Assembly: GCF_025993685.1 (NCBI RefSeq) | Contig: NZ_DAJPEN010000001.1 | Location: 620,001 to 684,000 of the forward strand | Direction: 5' to 3' | Length of the DNA stretch: 64,000 bases | From: Bacteroides mediterraneensis | GTDB taxonomy: Bacteria; Bacteroidota; Bacteroidia; Bacteroidales; Bacteroidaceae | Part shown: positions 7,966 through 16,215 of the stretch, one piece after another | How positions within the stretch are numbered: the first letter of the stretch is position 1 | How the letters are laid out: the number at the start of each line of letters is the position of its first letter | Program-made: the position numbers and the translations under genes | The notes under the pieces: generated by a model | Seen by the model: the letters and a program-made list of their open reading frames with translations, nothing else | Told to the model about the DNA's origin: nothing | Database searches by the model: none

Positions 7966-10698
7966 ATGATTGGCAAATCAAGATTATTTTTGGTTTTTAT
8001 TACATGTTTTATAGCTGTTCATGCATCATCGCAAACCAAGGTTACAGACTTGGTTTGCGAGTATATGCATAATCCAGTAGGAATAGATATAAAAACGCCG
8101 AGGCTCAGTTGGAAGCTGATATCTGATAAACACAATATTTCTCAGAAAGCGTATGAAATCAAGGTCGCATATTCTGAAAAAGATCTTAAAGCAAACAATA
8201 ATTTATTATGGTATTCAGGAAAGGTTGAGTCTTCTGCTTCTATTCATGTTCAATATCAAGGTCAGCCAATACCATCTTTTAAGAAAGTTTATTGGACTGT
8301 AAGAATATGGGATAATAAAGGAAAGTTATCATCTTGGAGTGAACCCTCAACATGGGAGACCGGAGTTATGGATGATGGACAATGGAATAGGGCATCATGG
8401 ATTTCAGTACATGATGAAGGTAAAATAACAACTTCACTTCCTTCACAATACTATCGTTATGATTTTAATCTTGAGAAGAAAGTTAAGCAGGCAAGAGTCT
8501 ATATAACTTCATTAGGAACGTATAAGTTGTTTTTGAACGGTTCAAAAGTAAGCAATTATATATTTGGTCCAGGTTGGACAAGTTATCATAAACGTTTACA
8601 ATACCAGACATACGATGTAACGGAAATGTTGGATAAAGATAATGCTATAGGTGTTATGCTTGGCGACGGATGGTATCGCGGACGTATGGGTTGGCAGAAC
8701 GACAGGGCATATTATGGCAATCGGTTGGGATTGCTTTTTATGATGCATCTTATATATTCAGATGGTACTGAAAAATGGATAACTTCAAATAAGGATTGGA
8801 AATGGTCTTACGGACCGATTATGTGGTCAGATCATTATGATGGAGAATGTTATGATTTGAACAAAGAACTTACGGGTTGGAATCTGGCTGATTACAATGA
8901 CGGAGAGTGGCATAAAGTAGAACTATTGGATGTTACGAAAGACAATCTTGTAGCCAATGTTAATGAACTTCCTAAGATTATAAAGGAACTTAAACCAATA
9001 GATGTGTTTATTTCTCCTAAAGGGGAATTAATAGCAGATTTGGGACAAAATATAGTCGGTAACATTCGTCTGAAAGTTAAGGGACTTCCGGGAGATACTA
9101 TAGTAATGAAGTATGCCGAAGTCCTTGATAATGAAGGAAATTTCTATACAGCAAATCTTCGAAGTGCTAAGGCAACAGACTATTTGATATTGAAAGATGA
9201 GTCGGAAGTCGTTTATGAACCGAACTTTACTTTTCATGGTTTCAGATATGTTCATTTGCAGGGACTGCGTAATCCACTTCCCAAGGATGATTTGACAGGT
9301 CTTGCCATACATTCTCCTATGAGAGAAACCGGTCATTTCGAGTGTTCTGATTCTTTATTGAACAGACTACAGAAAAATATTGAATGGGGACAGAGAGATA
9401 ATTTCCTTGATGTGCCTACAGACTGTCCTCAACGAGATGAACGGTTGGGATGGACAGGCGATGCTCAGGTATTCAGTATGACTGCTGCATATAATTTTGA
9501 TGTCGCGACATTCTATACCAAATGGCTTAAAGATCTGGCTGCAGACCAGCTTGAAGATGGTAGGGTACCCGTTGTAATACCTGACGTAGTTCCAAAATTA
9601 AAAGGAAGTGCCGCCTGGGCAGATGCTGTGATAATAGTTCCATGGACAATGTATAGGGTATATGGTGACATACGTATTCTTGAAGAACAATATGACAGCA
9701 TGGTAAAATGGGTGGAATACATGGCGAAAAAGGCTGGTAAAAGTTATCTGTGGAAAAATGATTTCCATTGGGGAGACTGGCTTGCTTTCACATCAACAAG
9801 GTCAGATTATCCTGGAGCTACAACAGAAAAAGACTTGATTGCCAATTCTTATTTCAGATACAGCTCAATGCTGTTATCAAAAATAGCCTCTATTATAGGA
9901 AAACATGAGGATTCACGAAAGTGGGCTGAATTGTCAGAAAACGTGAAGAGTGCTTTTATTAAAGAGTTTGTCACTCCAAACGGACGATTGGTATCACATA
10001 CCCAGACAGCATATCTGCTGGCATTGTCTTTTGACATGTTGCCTGATTCTCTTAAACCAAAAGCAGCAAATTATCTTGCTCAGGATGTGGAAAAGTTCAA
10101 ACATCTTACTACAGGTTTTGTAGGAACCCCATTATTGTGTAACGTTTTGTCTGATATTGGTCGGGATGATTTGGCTTTTATGTTATTGATGCGTAAAGAA
10201 TATCCATCCTGGTTGTATCCGGTAACAAAAGGTGCAACTACAATATGGGAAAGATGGAACTGCATACTGCCTGACGGTTCTTTCCATCCTATGGGTATGA
10301 ACAGTTTCAATCATTATGCCTACGGGGCAATAGGTGAATGGATGTATAGCTATATTGGAGGAATAAAATCCAATCCTGAATATCCGGCTTACAAATACTT
10401 CACACTATCACCTCATGTCGGAGGTGGGCTTAATTATGCTAAAGGTGAACTTATTACCATGTATGGCAAGATATTGTCTTCGTGGAATATTACTAGAGGG
10501 ATTTTTAACTATGAGATAGAAATACCATGTAATACATCTGCTAAAGTAATTTTACCAAATGCTAAAGTTGCAGACGTATTGGTAGATAATAAGGCTTTGG
10601 TAAACAATAAGTCTTTAGACTTTAAAGCAGAAGGAAAAAATGTAATAATTAAATTAGGCTCTGGAATGTATAAAATTGAATATAAATATAACAATTGA
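7966..10698 (+). CDS. GH78 alpha-L-rhamnosidase, exported, full length
   Basis: Releases terminal alpha-L-rhamnose by inversion, probably in the periplasm. The signal peptide ends near HASSQ. The order of regions is that of classical GH78: an N-terminal Fn3-like domain with RLSWKL and VYWTVRIWD, a beta-sandwich with YITSLGTYKLFLNG, a second domain with WSDHYDGECYD, the (alpha/alpha)6 barrel, and a C-terminal beta domain. Catalytic-site motifs are intact: DVPTDCPQRDERLGWTGDA with Asp486, Glu492 and Asp499, and the later TIWERWN with Glu762, matching the acidic residues known from characterised GH78 enzymes. The length is 910 residues. The next gene begins 8 nt downstream if its ATG at 10707 is used. 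The specific linkage (Rha to GlcA, IdoA or Xyl) cannot be read from sequence. Confidence 0.93.
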   Translation: MIGKSRLFLVFITCFIAVHASSQTKVTDLVCEYMHNPVGIDIKTPRLSWKLISDKHNISQKAYEIKVAYSEKDLKANNNLLWYSGKVESSASIHVQYQGQPIPSFKKVYWTVRIWDNKGKLSSWSEPSTWETGVMDDGQWNRASWISVHDEGKITTSLPSQYYRYDFNLEKKVKQARVYITSLGTYKLFLNGSKVSNYIFGPGWTSYHKRLQYQTYDVTEMLDKDNAIGVMLGDGWYRGRMGWQNDRAYYGNRLGLLFMMHLIYSDGTEKWITSNKDWKWSYGPIMWSDHYDGECYDLNKELTGWNLADYNDGEWHKVELLDVTKDNLVANVNELPKIIKELKPIDVFISPKGELIADLGQNIVGNIRLKVKGLPGDTIVMKYAEVLDNEGNFYTANLRSAKATDYLILKDESEVVYEPNFTFHGFRYVHLQGLRNPLPKDDLTGLAIHSPMRETGHFECSDSLLNRLQKNIEWGQRDNFLDVPTDCPQRDERLGWTGDAQVFSMTAAYNFDVATFYTKWLKDLAADQLEDGRVPVVIPDVVPKLKGSAAWADAVIIVPWTMYRVYGDIRILEEQYDSMVKWVEYMAKKAGKSYLWKNDFHWGDWLAFTSTRSDYPGATTEKDLIANSYFRYSSMLLSKIASIIGKHEDSRKWAELSENVKSAFIKEFVTPNGRLVSHTQTAYLLALSFDMLPDSLKPKAANYLAQDVEKFKHLTTGFVGTPLLCNVLSDIGRDDLAFMLLMRKEYPSWLYPVTKGATTIWERWNCILPDGSFHPMGMNSFNHYAYGAIGEWMYSYIGGIKSNPEYPAYKYFTLSPHVGGGLNYAKGELITMYGKILSSWNITRGIFNYEIEIPCNTSAKVILPNAKVADVLVDNKALVNNKSLDFKAEGKNVIIKLGSGMYKIEYKYNN

Positions 10699-10706
10699 AT
10701 AAACAG

Positions 10707-13109
10707 ATGAAAAGATTTTTTTTAACGGTAGGATTGTTTTGTTCGGTTTGTAATTTCTGGGCACAGACATTAAAACACCCTGTAATTTGGATTACTGAGG
10801 AAGAAAGACCGGCATTAATTGATAAAATAAATAATGATGATTGGGCAAATGATATTTATGTTCAGTTGCGACACAATGTAGATTCAGTTCGTGATAATTA
10901 TTTCTTAAATCCGGATTCTTTATATAGGGCAATACCCGCATTAGGAGGACATATGCCAAAGCATAATGCTTTGTTGACCAATATTGCAGAGTCATCAATG
11001 TTGTACTATATTACTAAAGATGAGTCTTATGCCAGATATTCTGCTGATGTCTTGTGGTATTACCTGAGTAAAATATCCAAGTTGATTCCACAGACAACAC
11101 AGGTAATGGGAGATTCGTTTTATGATCCGCGTACATGCTATAATATGTTGGCTACAACATACGATTTCATATACAATTATCTGAATTCAGGAAAGACAGA
11201 AATTTATGATGTGACTTCAGGCAATCACATAAAATATGATGATTCGGTTTCACAGAAAGCATTTGCCAATATTGTAGGTAATATACTTCAGGAATATGGA
11301 CGTCCTGACAAACATGGACACATAATCTCAAACCATCCAATACTTACTGCTCCCGGTGCATTATATTCAATCCTTTGTATAGAGGATGACAAAGAACGTG
11401 AACGACTGTTCGATGTATTCTGGAACAAAGGAACATGGCATCAGTCTTCTTTTCAGCATACCATACTTCCTATGTTTTCCAGTCAGGGTATATGGCCGGA
11501 ATCATTAAGTTATAGCTATATGCCTAATATCTCTTTAATTCTTAATATAGTTGACAGAATTAAACCTGAGATGAATGTAATAGCAGATAATATGCATGTG
11601 TTCGAGGGTACATTCCTTTTTGAAAACCTGAGAAATCCGGACAGACGTTTTGTACGTTATGGAGATTCGAAGAGAACTGTTGACCTTACAGAATATAATT
11701 ATCTATATATCTTGGATATTGCCAAACGTAATAATCTGAAGACACTTCAGAAAGATGCAGAGTTGGCTTTATTGCAGAAGTATGAGGCAGAAGGTGGCAG
11801 ACAACCAAAAATAAGTAACCAGCAATATGATAATGCAAGTTATCTTAAGTTGTTCTGGGGACATAATCTTCCAGACAAGAAAGTTGAAAAGTTCAATTAT
11901 ACTCCTACTGTGATTATTAAGCATGCCGGTGTAGCTCTTCAAAGAAACTATGTTGAAAAAGACAATGTGGATTATGGCCTTTGTGGTATAATTGGTGGAG
12001 CACATTATGTTCATTCACATCTTACGGGTATAGCGATGGAACTTTATGGTGCCGGATATGTAATGGGACCTAATGCCGGTCTTCCACTTACCGTTGCTGA
12101 AAGGCAGATTCCTCTTCATGAACACTATTTCCGTTTATATGCCGGTAATAATACGGTTGTTGTCAATGGCACTTCTCATGGTCTTGACGAAGGTTCATGG
12201 AAAGGAAAGGCTAATGTATGGCAGAATACAGTCGAGAATATAGCATGTGAACCTGCACATTTGCAGCAACCTGTATCAGACAACTTCAGTTTTGCAACGC
12301 AATATCTTAATGATACTGTAAATAATTGTATTCAGGAACGTACTTTGGCTGTAGTTCGTACAAGTGATACCACAGGATATTATTTTGATATGTTCAGGTC
12401 TGAATCTAAGTCAGAAAATAAATTTCATGACTATATTTATCATAATGTCGGTGACAGAGTCTCTTTTGCAGGTAGTGATGGTAAATCAATAGATGTAGAA
12501 ATCACTGACAGGTATAAGAATGATATTGGTGATGTGGTTAAATCACCGGGATGGAGATTTTTTGAAGATACAAAAACTACAAAGCCTGTTTCTGACGAAG
12601 TTAAAGTTAGGTTTGATATAGATTACGACAATAAGTACATGCATGTATTCTTCCCGGCAGGTACGGAAAAGGAATTTACCAAAGCCATTGCTCCTCCTAC
12701 ACGTGAAGCTAAGAATGGATATGTAAAGAAGAATACACCGGTGATGGTGGTCCGCCAAAAAGGAGAGGCATGGAACCGTCCTTTCGTTGCTGCTTTTGAG
12801 CCGTCAGGAAATAAAAAATCAAGTATTGTATCTACTGAACAGTTGACTTACAAGGATAAAGTTGTAGGTATGAAAGTGGTTACTGAATTGGATAAAAATA
12901 CTATTACAGATTATATCATCTGTATGGATAGTGATAATGGTAAATTTATAGACAAGAAACTTGGAATTGAGTTTGAAGGACGTTTTGGTATAGTGAGAAT
13001 AGGCAGTAATTCAAATGTTTATTTGTATATAGGTAAGGGAAAGCAATTATCATTTAAGGAGTATAAAGTTCAGGCTGATTTCTCAGAAAAAGTATTTAAA
13101 CAGTTCTGA
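10707..13109 (+). CDS. Exported heparinase II/III-like polysaccharide lyase (PL40-like candidate)
   Basis: Predicted to be an (alpha/alpha)-toroid plus beta-sandwich lyase that cuts at uronic acids by beta-elimination. The signal peptide is MKRFFLTVGLFCSVCNFWAQ. I start at the ATG at 10707; an upstream TTG at 10695 overlaps the GH78 stop but would only add NKQ before the signal. The helical half includes a NHPILTAPGALYS segment (Asn209, His210), a usual site for lyase Asn/His. The C-terminal half carries GGAHYVHSHLTG with His433, His436 and His438, as in heparinase II/III-type C-terminal domains, followed by LYAGNNTVVVNGTSHG. PL40 ulvan lyases share this architecture and the neighbour is a PL24/25-like propeller, so a PL40-type ulvan lyase is my best guess; PL12, PL15, PL17 or PL21 relatives are alternatives. 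The length is 800 residues from this start. The lyase class is moderately sure, the substrate is inference. Confidence 0.7.
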   Translation: MKRFFLTVGLFCSVCNFWAQTLKHPVIWITEEERPALIDKINNDDWANDIYVQLRHNVDSVRDNYFLNPDSLYRAIPALGGHMPKHNALLTNIAESSMLYYITKDESYARYSADVLWYYLSKISKLIPQTTQVMGDSFYDPRTCYNMLATTYDFIYNYLNSGKTEIYDVTSGNHIKYDDSVSQKAFANIVGNILQEYGRPDKHGHIISNHPILTAPGALYSILCIEDDKERERLFDVFWNKGTWHQSSFQHTILPMFSSQGIWPESLSYSYMPNISLILNIVDRIKPEMNVIADNMHVFEGTFLFENLRNPDRRFVRYGDSKRTVDLTEYNYLYILDIAKRNNLKTLQKDAELALLQKYEAEGGRQPKISNQQYDNASYLKLFWGHNLPDKKVEKFNYTPTVIIKHAGVALQRNYVEKDNVDYGLCGIIGGAHYVHSHLTGIAMELYGAGYVMGPNAGLPLTVAERQIPLHEHYFRLYAGNNTVVVNGTSHGLDEGSWKGKANVWQNTVENIACEPAHLQQPVSDNFSFATQYLNDTVNNCIQERTLAVVRTSDTTGYYFDMFRSESKSENKFHDYIYHNVGDRVSFAGSDGKSIDVEITDRYKNDIGDVVKSPGWRFFEDTKTTKPVSDEVKVRFDIDYDNKYMHVFFPAGTEKEFTKAIAPPTREAKNGYVKKNTPVMVVRQKGEAWNRPFVAAFEPSGNKKSSIVSTEQLTYKDKVVGMKVVTELDKNTITDYIICMDSDNGKFIDKKLGIEFEGRFGIVRIGSNSNVYLYIGKGKQLSFKEYKVQADFSEKVFKQF

Positions 13110-13152
13110 ATGTCGTGTCTAACTTGATTTTTGAACAAATAAATATAATATT

Positions 13153-14553
13153 ATGTCAAAAACAAAAGTATTGGTAGCTGCCGTCATTGCAGCTGCAGCA
13201 TTAGGTTCGTTATATTATTTTACCGGTAGTAGTACAGAAAAAACATTGGAACCGGTGTTCGTTTCAAAGGAAAAACAGATTACCGAGAAACTGTTGGTTG
13301 ATTCAGTTTGGGCAGCAAACAGAGTATTTTTTGATCTTAAAACTGTAGGTGATACTCAGTTTGTGGCTTATTATGACAAAAACAGAATGATGACAGTTGC
13401 CAGCAGAAAGATTGGTGATAAGGACTGGAACAGGAAAACATTACCAAACAAGTTGGAATGGGATTCTCATAATCTTGTGACTTTAGGAATAGACAAGGAA
13501 GGTTATATTCACGTGTCCGGTAATATGCATGCGGTTCCTATGATATATTTCCGCAGTACTAAACCATACGATGTTCAGTCAATGGAGCAGGTGAAGTATA
13601 TGGTTGGCGAGAAAGACGAACAGAGAGTGACATATCCAAACTTTTTCAATAATGCCGACAACGAGTTGTTCTATGTCTATCGTTCAGGTGGTAGCGGTAG
13701 TGGAGACATCTTCGTCAACAAATATAATGTGGAGAAGAAGGCTTGGGAGAGATACTTCAGCGAAGCTCTTTTCAGAGGTATTAATCCTGAAACAAAGGAA
13801 ACCCGTTCCGCATATCATACTCTGACTATTGATAATGATGGGGTAGCCCATATCACTTGGATGTGGAGATGGACTCCCCAAGTTGCGTCATGTCATCAGC
13901 TTTCATACGTAATGTCGAAAGATTTAAAGCATTGGTATAATATCGAGGGCAAGGAAGTGAAATTACCTTTGGTTCCAGATATGAAAGAAGTTATAGTGGA
14001 TAATGTTCCATCTGAAGGTGGTTTGCACAATGGTAAATATAAAATGATTCTTGATAAGGACAAGAAACCTATTATTGCCTACTCTAAATACGACGAGAAG
14101 GGATTCACTCAGTTATATTTGACTAAATTCATTGATGGAAAATGGATGTCTAAGAAGATTAGCGACTGGACATTCCGTTGGAAGTTCGTTGGTGGAGGTG
14201 ATAAAATGACACCTGGATGCAATTTCAGTTTTGTGGGATTCTCAGAAAAGGGAAATCTTGTAATAGACTGGAGTAATGAAACCGGACAGAAAGGTATCTA
14301 TGTAGTAAATTCGGATACGTTTGAATTTGTAAACGAGAATGATACATATACCACTCAGTATCCTTTAGCCGTAAAGCAGAAGGAAATCTCCGAACTTAAT
14401 CTTCAGATTAAGGATGATGATACATATAGAGCATCCAATGGTGTTCAGTATGTTTTGAAATGGGAAACAGAAAAAGTAAGTCATCGTGGCAGTGCTCCAA
14501 AAGTCATTCCTGATGGCCCGGTTGTACCGTTGTATCTATTTGGTTTGAAATAA
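13153..14553 (+). CDS. BNR-4 beta-propeller protein, ulvan lyase type (PL25/PL24-like)
   Basis: A 466-residue exported protein with an N-terminal hydrophobic anchor (VLVAAVIAAAALGSLYYF, residues 6-23) and then a seven-bladed-propeller type sequence of the BNR-4 repeat family, with blades marked by FYVYRSGGSGSGD and similar strands. PL25 and PL24 ulvan lyases share this fold and length. Their catalytic centre uses two histidines about twenty residues apart, from memory His123 and His143 in PL25. Here WDSHNLVTLGID and VSGNMHAVPM place His106 and His126 exactly 20 apart in the matching blade, and Arg177 lies in the YRSG motif. It would cleave the Rha3S-uronate backbone by beta-elimination (inference). 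Other BNR-4 proteins of unknown function share the fold, so the activity needs an assay. It lies 43 nt after the heparinase-like gene and is followed by a 188-nt gap holding a large inverted repeat. Confidence 0.72.
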   Translation: MSKTKVLVAAVIAAAALGSLYYFTGSSTEKTLEPVFVSKEKQITEKLLVDSVWAANRVFFDLKTVGDTQFVAYYDKNRMMTVASRKIGDKDWNRKTLPNKLEWDSHNLVTLGIDKEGYIHVSGNMHAVPMIYFRSTKPYDVQSMEQVKYMVGEKDEQRVTYPNFFNNADNELFYVYRSGGSGSGDIFVNKYNVEKKAWERYFSEALFRGINPETKETRSAYHTLTIDNDGVAHITWMWRWTPQVASCHQLSYVMSKDLKHWYNIEGKEVKLPLVPDMKEVIVDNVPSEGGLHNGKYKMILDKDKKPIIAYSKYDEKGFTQLYLTKFIDGKWMSKKISDWTFRWKFVGGGDKMTPGCNFSFVGFSEKGNLVIDWSNETGQKGIYVVNSDTFEFVNENDTYTTQYPLAVKQKEISELNLQIKDDDTYRASNGVQYVLKWETEKVSHRGSAPKVIPDGPVVPLYLFGLK

Positions 14554-14585
14554 TTTTTTCTCATAATTAAAAACGTAAATATCTC

Positions 14586-14716
14586 ATAACTTGTGACAGA
14601 TTCCGGTAATTCTAATTTCATAATAAAGGGATAAAAATATAATTAAAGGTTAAGAATTAGGTTTGATTTATTTTCACATCTTTCACAGTGTTACCGGGAT
14701 CAATGTCGCAAGTTAT
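14586..14716. repeat. Long inverted repeat: 24-bp arms around an 81-nt loop
   Basis: The left arm (14586-14609) runs ATAACTTGTGACAG then ATTCCGGTAA. The right arm (14691-14716) runs TTACCGGGATC, AA, TGTCGCAAGTTAT. As RNA, all 24 left-arm bases pair, with a 2-nt AA bulge on the right and two G-U pairs. The loop is AT-rich and has no open frame. The element fills most of the 188-nt gap between the propeller gene and the IUNH-like gene. It lacks a T-run, so it does not look like a simple terminator. It could be an attenuator-like or processing structure in the block mRNA, or a small MITE-like insertion. Confidence 0.75.
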
Positions 14717-14741
14717 TATTGTTTAATCTTAATATTCCTAC

Positions 14742-15596
14742 ATGAAACATCTGTTAGTTACAATATTTTTACTACAGTTCCTATCTATATGTAATTTATA
14801 TTCTATAAATGTAAATCCACCGGTTGGAAAAATTGCAATTGTTGCAGATGGCAATTCACCCGATCCTGACGACTTGGGAGGTACTGCTGTAACTTTGGCT
14901 CTTTTAAGAGCCGCAGGACTCGAATATCGTTTGGTACATTATTCACACAGCTGCGATTTGGTTCGGCCGGATAGAATTAGTTCTGAGGCAGAAAAGGAGC
15001 GTCATCTGATGATGCAGCTTAGTTGTGACATTACAGCCCGCAGATGGGGAGGGTTTGAACATATTACATTTTATGATGCTAAATGGCAAACTGAAGAAAC
15101 TGTGTGTCAGTTGCGTGACGCGATTAACTCTGCAACTTCTGAAGAACCTTTATGGATTATAGAGGCAGGTGAACCTGATATAATAGGTTTTGCATTGAGT
15201 GTTTCAGATAAGTCAAAACATAAGTTTGTCAAGGTTGTAACCCACCATCCGGCGAATGATGATTCAGGTGATTTTTATACTTGGCAACAGATTCTTGACT
15301 TTGGGGTTCACGAGGTTCGCATTCCAGACCAGAATATTAATCTGCAAAACAAACTTTCTGATTGGGATTGGGCTCGTGACCATGAAGACGACCGTATTCA
15401 GGGATTATGGCTTCAAGGTAAACTGGCGGAAACTGATGATGTTGTCAAATTTCAGAGAGGAAAGTTTGATTGCTCTGATGCCGGTATGGTTATATATTGG
15501 ATTACAGGTGCAGGAGAAAAGGGACTGAAAGAAGCTACTTCCCAACAGGTTAAGGACTTTTTACTTAATTATATTGATAAAGAAAATTCTAATTAG
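14742..15596 (+). CDS. Exported protein with IUNH (nucleoside hydrolase)-like metal site, function unknown
   Basis: 284 residues with a signal peptide (MKHLLVTIFLLQFLSICNLYS). The first strand ends in IVADGNSPDPDDLGG (Asp36, Asp41, Asp43, Asp44), which resembles the calcium-binding DxDxGxDD cluster of inosine-uridine nucleoside hydrolase-like folds. A C-terminal FDCSDAGMVIYWITG could supply the further aspartate such folds use. Between them are WIIEAGEPDIIGFALS and VVTHHPANDD. True nucleoside hydrolases are usually cytoplasmic and about 310 residues, so an exported, somewhat shorter version in a polysaccharide locus suggests another glycosidic substrate (inference). It lies 6 nt upstream of the YhcH-like gene, and the two may act together. 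I do not recognise a characterised relative. Confidence 0.5.
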   Translation: MKHLLVTIFLLQFLSICNLYSINVNPPVGKIAIVADGNSPDPDDLGGTAVTLALLRAAGLEYRLVHYSHSCDLVRPDRISSEAEKERHLMMQLSCDITARRWGGFEHITFYDAKWQTEETVCQLRDAINSATSEEPLWIIEAGEPDIIGFALSVSDKSKHKFVKVVTHHPANDDSGDFYTWQQILDFGVHEVRIPDQNINLQNKLSDWDWARDHEDDRIQGLWLQGKLAETDDVVKFQRGKFDCSDAGMVIYWITGAGEKGLKEATSQQVKDFLLNYIDKENSN

Positions 15597-15602
15597 TTAA
15601 CG

Positions 15603-16205
15603 ATGAAAAGGATAGTATTTATATTGATTCTTCTAATATCCACAGGTAAGTTATTTTCTCAGCATTGCGAATGCAATACTATCAATTACACTTATTGGAT
15701 GCTTCAGAAAGAATGGAGCAATGGATTTAAAGCGTTACCGGATGTAAGTACTGATTTAAAGGAGTTTCATTCACAATATTATAAGAATAAAAAACAGTGG
15801 AATGCCGTTTTTGCATGGCTTGCAAATACAGACCTTCTTAGTATTCCTGCAGGAAAGTATCCGATTCCTGAAACGGAACTTACGGCTAATATTGAAGATA
15901 GCTCGAATCAGCCTCTCAATAAGCGTGGAACAGAATCTCATTATCATCATATTGACTTGCAGTACGTAGTGAAAGGCACCGAACGGTTTGCTCTGCTGGA
16001 CCATGAGACCTCATATCCTAACAGGGCATATAAACCAGATATAATAGGATATTCATACGATGCGTCAAAGGCAATGTTTATAGATTCTACTCCGGAACGC
16101 TTCTTCCTGTTTTTCCCATCCGACTGGCACATAGCGAAAATACAGACAGATAAGAAAGACCAGAATATCAGGGTTGTTGTCATAAAGTTGGATTATATAA
16201 AATAA
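15603..16205 (+). CDS. Exported YhcH/YjgK/YiaL (DUF386) family cupin
   Basis: 200 residues with a signal peptide ending near LFSQ, then a double-stranded beta-helix of the YhcH/YiaL/EbgC family. The family signature is the histidine-rich segment ESHYHHIDLQYVVKGTERF, followed by later strands ending FFLFFPSDWHIAKIQ with another His in the expected metal position. Known family members are cytoplasmic and associated with sugar-acid or sialic acid metabolism, usually about 150 residues. This one has an export signal and an N-terminal extension with a CECN pair. It lies between the IUNH-like gene (6 nt) and a GH78 gene (10 nt). A role in isomerising or opening a sugar released in the periplasm fits the context but is inference. 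Confidence 0.75.
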   Translation: MKRIVFILILLISTGKLFSQHCECNTINYTYWMLQKEWSNGFKALPDVSTDLKEFHSQYYKNKKQWNAVFAWLANTDLLSIPAGKYPIPETELTANIEDSSNQPLNKRGTESHYHHIDLQYVVKGTERFALLDHETSYPNRAYKPDIIGYSYDASKAMFIDSTPERFFLFFPSDWHIAKIQTDKKDQNIRVVVIKLDYIK

Positions 16206-16215
16206 AATATTTACA

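Noticed and set aside
10695..10706. TTG start overlapping the GH78 stop
   Set aside because: The ATG at 10707 gives a standard signal peptide; the TTG only adds four residues.
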